Assembly: GCA_902826795.1 (NCBI GenBank)
Contig: CADEGD010000015.1
Span: 36,257 to 80,514, forward strand
Reading direction: 5' to 3'
Length of the DNA: 44,258 bases
Source: an uncultured Acidobacteriota bacterium
GTDB lineage: Bacteria > Acidobacteriota > Blastocatellia > Pyrinomonadales > Pyrinomonadaceae
Shown: piece by piece, positions 16,056-22,106 of the stretch
Layout of the letters: every line of letters starts with the position of its first letter
Numbering within the stretch: position 1 is the first letter of the stretch
Program-made: the position numbers and the translations under genes
The notes under the pieces: generated by a model
What the model saw: only the letters and a program-made list of their open reading frames with translations
Database searches by the model: none
Told to the model about the DNA's origin: nothing

Positions 16056-16474
16056 AGATCGACGTACGAATGCGTATCGTGGTTTTGGATCCCCTTGCGG
16101 GTGTGGCAATGATGGTGCAGGAAGGAAATGACAAGCTCCTTTCGCCGCTCACATCGTCCGCCGATTCTCTCGTCTTTGAGTTTCCGATCAGCGTGGATAT
16201 TAGTTCAGGCGCTCCCAATTTTCTTGGCAAATTTGCGCAAGGGCCGAAGGATGCAAGATTCGTGTATGCGAACTCCGGAACTTACGCCGGAGAACATCAT
16301 AGCTTCTGGGGACGCCGGGCGAAGCTTTCACTGATGTCGATCACAATGCGGCAGGTAGAAGATGCGATTGAGTCCGCCGGTGTGATCGAGACTAGCTTCC
16401 CTGGCGTCGGGCGAGACGGCGGGCCGACTTGTGCTTCGGTGAAAGGGTTGGTTTGGAAAGTAGTAAAGAAATGA
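16052..16474 (+). CDS. DUF5990 family protein
   Basis: Protein of 140 residues, function unknown. The pattern MRIVVLDPLAGVAMMVQEGNDK near the start, then NFLGKFAQGPKDARFVYANSGTYAG (about 66-90) and WGRRAKLSLMSITMRQVEDAI matches what I remember of DUF5990. It starts inside the end of the 15732 gene (ATGA overlap), and its own stop overlaps the start of the N-acetyltransferase in the same way. Three genes are therefore chained in one operon. A role linked to the acetyltransferase is possible but unproven. Confidence 0.75.
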   Translation: MKIDVRMRIVVLDPLAGVAMMVQEGNDKLLSPLTSSADSLVFEFPISVDISSGAPNFLGKFAQGPKDARFVYANSGTYAGEHHSFWGRRAKLSLMSITMRQVEDAIESAGVIETSFPGVGRDGGPTCASVKGLVWKVVKK

Positions 16475-17235
16475 ACGTCGATCGGTATCTTGAGCGGATC
16501 GGGCTTGATCGCTCGCAGATCTCGGTGGATGTCGATTCGCTGCGATGCCTGCAGCGGTCTCATCTGCTTGCCGTGCCGTTCGAGAATCTCGATATCCATT
16601 GGAAGCGACCGATCGTGCTGGATATAGATCGCTTTTACAGGAAGGTCGTTGAGAATCGGCACGGTGGATTTTGCTATGAACTCAATGGCCTATTCAACGA
16701 ACTGTTGCGATCGCTCGGTTTTGAAACACGACTTATTTCTGCCCGCGTGTTCAACGGTACAACCTACGGTCCCGAGTATGATCACGCTGCGATCATCGTC
16801 ACGATCGGCGAGAAAGAATATCTTGCGGATGTCGGCTTTGGCGATTTCACGGCAGAACCGCTGAGATTTGTTCTTGACGTTGAGCAGTTCGACGCGACCG
16901 GTGAGTTCATTGTCCGAAGGTTTGACGAAGAGTATTTCGAGGTCGCGAAACGAGAAGGCGATGCGTGGAAGTCCGAATACATCTTTATGGACGTAGTTCG
17001 CGACCTCGCCGAGTTTACCGAGATGTGCGACTTTCAGCAGTATTCGCCCGAATCACACTTTACGAAGGGCAAGCTCTGCTCGATCATGACTGAAGATGGA
17101 AGAAAGACGCTGACGGACTCAAAGCTTATTGTTACCTGTCAAGACAGTAGGAGCGAGATCGACATTCCTTCACCTGCGGCGTTCGACTCACTTCTCGAAG
17201 AGCATTTTCATATCAAGACAGTTCGTAAGAAATAG
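16471..17235 (+). CDS. nat: Arylamine N-acetyltransferase
   Basis: Cytosolic enzyme that moves an acetyl group from acetyl-CoA to arylamines, hydrazines or related amines through a cysteine intermediate. The start at ATG 16471 overlaps the previous stop (ATGA) and gives 254 residues, slightly shorter than the usual 260-280. The catalytic triad is complete and in family spacing: C68 in RHGGFCYELN, H105 in YDHAAIIV and D120 in LADVGFGD. The N-terminal RIGL and VPFENLDIH motifs are also typical. A GTG at 16429 would add 14 residues that lie inside the preceding gene and is rejected. The natural substrate is unknown; it could be a secondary metabolite or a xenobiotic. Confidence 0.93.
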   Translation: MNVDRYLERIGLDRSQISVDVDSLRCLQRSHLLAVPFENLDIHWKRPIVLDIDRFYRKVVENRHGGFCYELNGLFNELLRSLGFETRLISARVFNGTTYGPEYDHAAIIVTIGEKEYLADVGFGDFTAEPLRFVLDVEQFDATGEFIVRRFDEEYFEVAKREGDAWKSEYIFMDVVRDLAEFTEMCDFQQYSPESHFTKGKLCSIMTEDGRKTLTDSKLIVTCQDSRSEIDIPSPAAFDSLLEEHFHIKTVRKK

Positions 17236-17243
17236 ACACAAGC

Positions 17244-17269
17244 GTAATACGTTTTATAGAATGTAATAC
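17244..17269 (+). promoter_or_regulatory. Direct repeat at the VapB start, possible operator
   Basis: GTAATAC occurs at 17244-17250 and 17263-17269, a 19-base period, immediately before the antitoxin ATG at 17270. This placement suits binding by an AbrB-type antitoxin on one face of the helix. No clear -35/-10 pair was assigned. Confidence 0.35.
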
Positions 17270-17536
17270 ATGAGATTTCCGACCACCATGACTAGTAAAG
17301 GAACGATAACGCTTGCTTCCGAGGTTCGAAAGGCCTTCGATCTGAAACCAGGACAAAGAATCGATGTAGTTGTAAACGACGGCAAAATCTCGATCGATAC
17401 AGGAATGACAATGGAGCAATTTGAAAAGATCCGCGATGAGATTGTCGATCGTATTCCCAAGCAAAAAAAGGGACTTAGCCTTAGCAAGATGCGCGAGTTG
17501 GCAACGAGGAATTGGCTTGCGGCCAAGAAAAAATGA
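17270..17536 (+). CDS. vapB: AbrB/MazE-fold antitoxin (VapB type)
   Basis: Antitoxin of 88 residues. The N-terminal swapped-hairpin DNA-binding fold shows as TTMTSKGTITLASEVRKAFDLKPGQRIDVVV (split motif about 5-35), followed by a helical, charged tail (about 45-88) that would wrap the toxin. Its stop overlaps the start of the PIN toxin (ATGA). It should repress its own promoter alone or with the toxin; direct repeats lie at the start. The tail is basic at the very end (LAAKKK), which is somewhat unusual for a tail that covers an acidic active site. Confidence 0.85.
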   Translation: MRFPTTMTSKGTITLASEVRKAFDLKPGQRIDVVVNDGKISIDTGMTMEQFEKIRDEIVDRIPKQKKGLSLSKMRELATRNWLAAKKK

Positions 17537-17913
17537 AGAGCTTGGATACGAACATCGTATTGCGATACTTGATAAACGACGTTCCGTCCCAGCATGCAAA
17601 GGCAAAGCTGCTTATCGCAAAGTCGCCTAACTATGTTTCGGATGTCGTGATTGCCGAAACCGTATTTGTGATGGAAAGTTTTTTTCAGCTCGAACGTTTG
17701 AGTATCGTTCATTTGATGAAGATGCTCATCGCCGCTCCAGGTTTGATCACTAGCTTCTTTCTTCACGATGTGGTTGACCTTTATCTGGCAAGGCCTGCTC
17801 TTTCCTGGGTCGATTGCTATGCGGCTGTCGAAGCAAGGATAAGCGGCAACGATCTATATACCTTTGATAAGAAGCTGAGGACACAGGGCGGAGCCCACGT
17901 ATTATTACCATAA
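17533..17913 (+). CDS. vapC: PIN-domain toxin (VapC type)
   Basis: Probable Mg-dependent ribonuclease toxin, 126 residues from ATG 17533, which overlaps the antitoxin stop by four bases. The PIN acidic set is complete: D5 in SLDTNIVLRYL, E42 in IAETVFV, D94 in WVDCYAA and D112 in TFDKKL. An upstream GTG/ATG inside the antitoxin is not needed. Its TAA is followed at once by the purM ATG with no spacer, so the toxin and an essential purine gene probably share a message. The cleavage target (tRNA, rRNA or mRNA) cannot be told. Confidence 0.9.
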   Translation: MKSLDTNIVLRYLINDVPSQHAKAKLLIAKSPNYVSDVVIAETVFVMESFFQLERLSIVHLMKMLIAAPGLITSFFLHDVVDLYLARPALSWVDCYAAVEARISGNDLYTFDKKLRTQGGAHVLLP

Positions 17914-18945
17914 ATGACGCAATCAGTTTCATACGCCGATGCCGGCGTTTCAATAGATAACGCGAACCGTGCGGTGGCGAAGATCCGCGAGTATGCCCGT
18001 TCGACATTTAACGAACGGACGCTGACGGAGATAGGCAGCTTTGGCGGGATGTTCGCCGGGGCGTTTCCGGACATGGCCGAGCCGATCCTGGTCGCGTCGG
18101 CTGATGGCGTGGGTACGAAGCTGAAGCTTGCGTTCGAGACCGGAGTACACAATACGGTCGGGGCGGACCTCGTAAATCATTGTGTAAATGACATTCTCGT
18201 GCAAGGTGCCCGGCCGCTGTTCTTTTTGGACTACTTTGCGACCGGGAAACTTGAACCGGATGTTACGGCTTCGGTTGTTGAAGGCATGGCTAGGGCGTGT
18301 CGAGAGAACAAATGCGTTCTTCTGGGCGGCGAGACGGCTGAAATGCCGGACTTTTATCCACCTGGTGAGTACGATCTGGCTGGGTTTATCGTCGGCGTGG
18401 TCGACGAGGCGAGGGTGATCGACGGAAAAACGATCGAACCGGGTGACGTGGTATTAGGAATCCCCTCAAATGGCCCGCAGACAAACGGATATTCGCTAGC
18501 TCGAAAGCTTTTCTTTGAGGTTGGTGGCTACAAAGTAGATACTTTTGTGGATGAGCTTGGCTCGACCGTCGGCGAAGCACTGCTCGCAACTCATCAAAGC
18601 TTTCTTCCGCAGCTTGGACCATTGCTCGATTCGGGCAAGATCAAAGGCCTCGCTCATATCACCGGCGGAGGGTTTCTCGAAAACATCCCGCGAATCCTGC
18701 CCGAGGGCGTCTCCGTCGAGATCAGCCGCGGCTCCTGGCACGAACTGCCGATATTTGGGCTAATGCAGAAACTCGGGAGTGTTTCGGACAAGGAAATGTT
18801 TCGCACTTTCAACATGGGGATCGGAATGGTTGTGGTTTGCTCTGAGGCAGACGCGACCGTCTTTCATGAAGCAATAAAGAATTGCGAAGTGATTGGGACT
18901 ATTGTTCCCCGGAAGCAAAACTTGGATCGCGTCCAGATAAACTGA
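17914..18945 (+). CDS. purM: Phosphoribosylformylglycinamidine cyclo-ligase (AIR synthetase)
   Basis: ATP-dependent step five of de novo purine synthesis: FGAM to aminoimidazole ribotide, in the cytosol. The 343 residues match family length. Motifs include SFGGMF near 43, VASADGVGTKLKLA, HCVNDILVQGA, GGETAEMPDFY (138-148) and HITGGGFLENIPR. The ATG follows the VapC stop directly, with no Shine-Dalgarno room outside the toxin gene, so translation is probably coupled to vapC. purN lies one gene further on. No purine riboswitch or PurR-like site was seen. Confidence 0.96.
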   Translation: MTQSVSYADAGVSIDNANRAVAKIREYARSTFNERTLTEIGSFGGMFAGAFPDMAEPILVASADGVGTKLKLAFETGVHNTVGADLVNHCVNDILVQGARPLFFLDYFATGKLEPDVTASVVEGMARACRENKCVLLGGETAEMPDFYPPGEYDLAGFIVGVVDEARVIDGKTIEPGDVVLGIPSNGPQTNGYSLARKLFFEVGGYKVDTFVDELGSTVGEALLATHQSFLPQLGPLLDSGKIKGLAHITGGGFLENIPRILPEGVSVEISRGSWHELPIFGLMQKLGSVSDKEMFRTFNMGIGMVVVCSEADATVFHEAIKNCEVIGTIVPRKQNLDRVQIN

Positions 18946-18971
18946 CATCACCTTTCATTGATCCCCACAAT

Positions 18972-20117
18972 ATGTCTGAAAGCTTATTTGAAGAGAAAAC
19001 CAGCGGCGGTTCGAGCCGTGTGCTGATCATTGTTGGCTTTGTCGCTTTTATCGTTTTTGGGGCGGCTGGATATTTTGCGTATCAGGCGAGCAAGCCTTAC
19101 GAGAAGACGCAGCATGAGGTTTATACGGAGGCGGTGCGGGATTCGACGGTAGCGTTGCTCGGGCAGCGTAAATTTTCAGGCGAAGAGTTTCACAACCAGA
19201 TCATGGGACGTGGGCGCGTCGAGTGGTATTCGCGTCGCGAAAATCAGGCATATTTCACTTACCCGCCGTCGGATGAACAGGAATTCGAATTGTTTTTGGA
19301 TAAGTTCATAGTCGATAAGGCCAAGATCGAAGTGGGAAAAAAGGTTGGCGATCGGATCATCCTCGGCGATATGAAGCTGAGCTCTTCGGCAGAAGAGGGT
19401 ACGCGTTTGTTTCGCACGCCGATGGAGAATATCAAGATCGAGCCGGACCAGCAGGTGACGATTCCCTATAACGGGCTTGATTACACCGTCAGCCTCAATG
19501 AGCTTCGAAATTTCATCAATAACTCTCAGCTTTACGGCGGGCGGCTTTACGCTCAAATTCCGAACGGCGGCGATGTAACTACTATCGTTTTCGCAAACCA
19601 CGGCATCATGGTCGCCAGGCCCGAAGAGCCATCGCTCAAGCGACTGGTTGATCAGCTTCTCAAAGACGTTCCGCCCGTACGCGAGGCCCGGATTCAGCGG
19701 CTGCTTGATTTTGTTTCGAACGAGATCGCCTACAGCTACACCGAGGCGGTCGGGGCGAGAGAGACGCTCAAGCGGCCGAGCGAAACTCTGATGACTCGCA
19801 ATGGCGACTGCAGCAACAAGACCATCCTGCTTGCGTCGCTGCTCGAGCAGATAAACGAAGAATACATTCTGCTCTATTGCCCGCGGCACATTACGGTCGC
19901 CGTTCCGCAAGGCAATTTTGTGAACGAAAATAAGCTCGATTTCACGTGGAGCGGCAAGCCCTGGATGATCGCGGAATCGACTGTAGCCGGGTTTCAGATC
20001 GGCACGAGCCTCGTCCAAGAAGCAAGAATTCTGAACAAGGTCGAATACGTACAGGACCCGAAGATCTCCGAAGTCATTTTCGACGCGAACAGTTTTGCCT
20101 CGCTGAAGTTCTTTTAA
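18972..20117 (+). CDS. Membrane-anchored transglutaminase-like protein
   Basis: Protein of 381 residues from ATG 18972. A single membrane helix near 16-38 (VLIIVGFVAFIVFGAAGYFAY) would place the rest outside the cytoplasm. The C-terminal half carries a transglutaminase/papain-like core: the nucleophile C280 in RNGDCSNKTILLASLL, H306 in CPRHITVAV and E335 in WMIAEST as the third residue. The middle part (about 60-240) has no recognised motif. Bacterial proteins of this kind are often proteases or peptide-bond modifying enzymes. It sits between purM and purN with 26 bases before it and two after. A role in purine synthesis is unlikely; a shared transcript is the simplest explanation. Confidence 0.78.
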   Translation: MSESLFEEKTSGGSSRVLIIVGFVAFIVFGAAGYFAYQASKPYEKTQHEVYTEAVRDSTVALLGQRKFSGEEFHNQIMGRGRVEWYSRRENQAYFTYPPSDEQEFELFLDKFIVDKAKIEVGKKVGDRIILGDMKLSSSAEEGTRLFRTPMENIKIEPDQQVTIPYNGLDYTVSLNELRNFINNSQLYGGRLYAQIPNGGDVTTIVFANHGIMVARPEEPSLKRLVDQLLKDVPPVREARIQRLLDFVSNEIAYSYTEAVGARETLKRPSETLMTRNGDCSNKTILLASLLEQINEEYILLYCPRHITVAVPQGNFVNENKLDFTWSGKPWMIAESTVAGFQIGTSLVQEARILNKVEYVQDPKISEVIFDANSFASLKFF

Positions 20118-20119
20118 CT

Positions 20120-20725
20120 GTGAAGATCGGCATTCTCATTTCCGGGCGCGGGTCGAACACGGTGGCGTTGGCCGATGCGGTTGCGTCCGGTGAAATACCG
20201 GGCTCTGAAGTTGCGGTTGTCATCAGCGATCAGCCTTCTGCCGCTGGGCTGGAGAAAGCGGCGGAACGCGGGATCGAGACGCTTGTAATTGAGAAAGCAG
20301 GCCGTAAACGCGCGGATCATGACGCCGAGATCGTCGCCGCTTTGACAGAGAGAGGTGTCGAGCTGGTTTGTCTTGCTGGCTATATGCGGCTGCTCTCGCC
20401 GGAATTTGTGCGGTCGTTTCCCAACCGTATCGTGAATATTCATCCGAGCCTTCTTCCAAGTTTTCCGGGCCTGAATGTTCAGCAGCAGGCGATCGATCAT
20501 GGCGTGAAATTTTCGGGCTGTACCGTGCATTTTGTCAATGAAGACCTCGACGCTGGGCCGATCATTCTGCAGCGGGTTGTCGAGGTGAAGGACGACGATA
20601 CCGCAGATACGCTCGCGTCGAGGATACTCGAAGAGGAACACGGAGCTTACATTGAGGCAGTTCGCAGGGTCGTTAGCGGGCGGCTTTTGGTCGAAGGCCG
20701 CCGTGCGATCTATTCTTCGGAGTAA
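20120..20725 (+). CDS. purN: Phosphoribosylglycinamide formyltransferase
   Basis: Step three of purine synthesis: transfers formyl from 10-formyl-tetrahydrofolate to GAR. The start is the GTG at 20120, two bases after the previous stop, giving 201 residues beginning MKIGILISGRGSN. Catalytic residues N106, H108 and D144 fall in IVNIHPSLLPSFPG and NEDLDAGPII, with the same numbering as the E. coli enzyme. The upstream frame is open for a further 58 codons, but that part lies inside the transglutaminase-like gene and is not coding here. Confidence 0.95.
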   Translation: MKIGILISGRGSNTVALADAVASGEIPGSEVAVVISDQPSAAGLEKAAERGIETLVIEKAGRKRADHDAEIVAALTERGVELVCLAGYMRLLSPEFVRSFPNRIVNIHPSLLPSFPGLNVQQQAIDHGVKFSGCTVHFVNEDLDAGPIILQRVVEVKDDDTADTLASRILEEEHGAYIEAVRRVVSGRLLVEGRRAIYSSE

Positions 20726-20747
20726 GTGATAAGTAGTAAGTGAGAAG

Positions 20748-21089
20748 TCAGCTCTCGCCGTCGACCTTCGATTCAAAGTGGAGCACGGTCAGATCGCCGT
20801 CGATATCCATGAATTCCATGGTGTTGTCGCTGCCGTCTGAATCAAGTTGCACGGCGATTCCGTGAACGCCGGTGATCTCGTCAGTCGTAGGGGACCCGCC
20901 ACTGACGGAACGGCCGATCGTCACTTTATCACCCGAGATTGAAACGGACTGAAACACAGCTTCCTCGTCTTCTTCAACTACACTTCCGCGGCTGAAGGCT
21001 TCGAACCGGGCTCGGCGGCATGTATTTCGCGAAGAGAAGTCGGCAAGATATTCGTTCCATTCGTCGGGGGCGATGATCTTTTTATCCAT
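20748..21089 (-). CDS. DUF5335 family protein
   Basis: Small acidic soluble protein, 113 residues, function unknown. The N-terminal stretch IAPDEWNEYLADFSSRNTCRRARFEAF followed by two short beta-rich halves (FQSVSISGDKVTIGRS and VQLDSDGSDNTMEFMDIDGDLTVLHFES) resembles DUF5335, which I recall as a single-domain family. It is convergent to purN and divergent from the rpmH-rnpA promoter region. No terminator is seen in the 22 bases between its stop and that of purN. Confidence 0.68.
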   Translation of the reverse strand: MDKKIIAPDEWNEYLADFSSRNTCRRARFEAFSRGSVVEEDEEAVFQSVSISGDKVTIGRSVSGGSPTTDEITGVHGIAVQLDSDGSDNTMEFMDIDGDLTVLHFESKVDGES

Positions 21090-21152
21090 GGTGCAGTTAG
21101 TATAGCGTAAGCAAAGTGCAGTAAAAATGCGCTAGAAACGTCGGTTTTTGCT

Positions 21153-21182
21153 TTGACACTGCCGCCGATTTTCTCGTAAACT
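21153..21182 (+). promoter_or_regulatory. Strong putative promoter for rpmH-rnpA
   Basis: A perfect TTGACA (21153-21158), 18 bases, then TAAACT (21177-21182). Transcription would begin near 21189, upstream of all three possible starts (GTG 21202, ATG 21211, ATG 21224), so one message can carry both the nested rpmH and the long rnpA frame. Confidence 0.65.
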
Positions 21183-21210
21183 CTAAGTTTTCACTCGATG
21201 AGTGGATTCG

Positions 21211-21747
21211 ATGGAGAGCAATTATGCCGAAGAGAACGTTTCAACCGAACAATCGCAGACGCGCCAAAAAGCACGGCTTTCGCGCCAGGATGGCGACCAA
21301 GAACGGCCGCGCCGTGCTCAAGCGCCGCCGAGCCAAAGGCCGCAAGCGTCTGACGGTTCAGCACTATTAAAGAGTTTTGGATTACCGAAAGAAGCTCGGC
21401 TCGTAAGGCGCGCCGAGTTTCTTCGTGTTTACGAGCAAGGTTTTCGGATAGAAGGCCGTTTTATGACGGTCTTTCTTTTGCCGAATGACCGCGGGCTGCA
21501 CAGGGTTGGCATTACGGCAACGAAGAAGGCGATCGGCAAGGCGCACGACCGAAACCGGGCAAAGCGGTTGCTGAGAGAAACGTTTCGGCTGAGCAAGATC
21601 GAGCTTAACGGCGTTGAAAAGAATTACGATTGGGTGTTGAACTCTCGGCGAAGTATTTTGCGGGTAAAGCTTGAAAAGCCGCTCACCGAGTTTCGCGAGA
21701 TCGTAGGTAAGGTTGCGAAGGGAACCGCGCCGGGTAAGGCATCGTAA
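21211..21747 (+). CDS. rnpA: Ribonuclease P protein component, with N-terminal extension overlapping rpmH
   Basis: Protein subunit of RNase P, which matures tRNA 5' ends. From ATG 21211 it has 178 residues; the usual length is 110-130. The conserved core begins about residue 60 ([18 protein letters not shown]), and the signature [12 protein letters not shown] is intact. Residues 5-53 are encoded by rpmH in another frame. In this frame no ATG, GTG or TTG occurs between 21211 and an ATG inside the core (after IEGRF), so a start after rpmH is not available. The only others are GTG 21202 or a non-standard codon. The extension is polar and rich in Q, R and P. The rpmH-nested arrangement is known in Thermus. 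Confidence 0.88.
   Translation: MESNYAEENVSTEQSQTRQKARLSRQDGDQERPRRAQAPPSQRPQASDGSALLKSFGLPKEARLVRRAEFLRVYEQGFRIEGRFMTVFLLPNDRGLHRVGITATKKAIGKAHDRNRAKRLLRETFRLSKIELNGVEKNYDWVLNSRRSILRVKLEKPLTEFREIVGKVAKGTAPGKAS
21224..21370 (+). CDS. rpmH: 50S ribosomal protein L34
   Basis: Very basic 48-residue ribosomal protein, starting [19 protein letters not shown] and ending RKRLTVQHY, with the family core [22 protein letters not shown]. The ATG at 21224 has GGAG at 21213-21216 with good spacing. The whole gene lies inside rnpA in a different reading frame; the rnpA start (21211) is 13 bases upstream. Gene order rpmH-rnpA-yidD-yidC is the standard one. It was found directly in the sequence because it is short. 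Confidence 0.97.
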   Translation: MPKRTFQPNNRRRAKKHGFRARMATKNGRAVLKRRRAKGRKRLTVQHY

Positions 21748-21810
21748 GGATTGATGGTTAGTTGAGTTGAGAGTTACGCCCTTACTAACGTGCGGGCTTC
21801 TGCAAAGGCT

Positions 21811-22020
21811 ATGAAGTTTTTGGTTTTGGATCTGCTTGGCGTTTATAAGGCGGCGGTTTCGCCGTTCTTGCCGCCCGCGTGCAGATTTGAGCCGACGTGT
21901 TCGGAATATGCCCGGCAGGCCCTGTTGAAATATGGCGCGTTGAAAGGAAGCTGGATGGGAGTCAAGCGGTTGTTACGCTGCCAGCCTTTCTGCAAGGGCG
22001 GACACGATCCGGTCGTTTAG
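21811..22020 (+). CDS. yidD: Membrane protein insertion efficiency factor YidD
   Basis: Small membrane-associated protein that assists YidC-dependent insertion. From ATG 21811 it has 69 residues, starting MKFLVLDLLGVYKAAVSPFL, with the family pattern PPACRFEPTCSEYARQALLKYG, KGSWMGVKRLLRCQPFCKGGHDPV. All the conserved cysteines are present (three family cysteines plus one). A GTG at 21790 would add seven residues; neither start has a strong ribosome site. It sits between rnpA and yidC as in most bacteria. Confidence 0.93.
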   Translation: MKFLVLDLLGVYKAAVSPFLPPACRFEPTCSEYARQALLKYGALKGSWMGVKRLLRCQPFCKGGHDPVV

Positions 22021-22038
22021 TAAGTGCGCGGACGATCT

Positions 22039-22106
22039 AAAATTTAAGATTTGAGATTTGATGAAAGTGGTCTGAAAATTTCAGATCTGAGATTTAATAA
22101 AAGTGG
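22039..22106 (+). repeat. Imperfect direct repeat at the yidC start
   Basis: Two 32-base copies (22039-22070 and 22075-22106) match at 28 positions with a 36-base period. Each ends in AAAGTGG or AAAAGTGG. The second copy contains the GTG start of yidC; the first holds a decoy GTG followed by one codon and TGA. Confidence 0.6.

Noticed and set aside
19176..20018. 280-codon minus-strand frame inside the transglutaminase-like gene
   Set aside because: No recognisable domain; the plus-strand product has a membrane helix and catalytic residues.
21090..21223. Chromosome origin (DnaA boxes) near rpmH
   Set aside because: The gene context suggested it, but no TTATCCACA-type boxes or A/T-rich unwinding region was found here or next to parA, and dnaA is not in the window.
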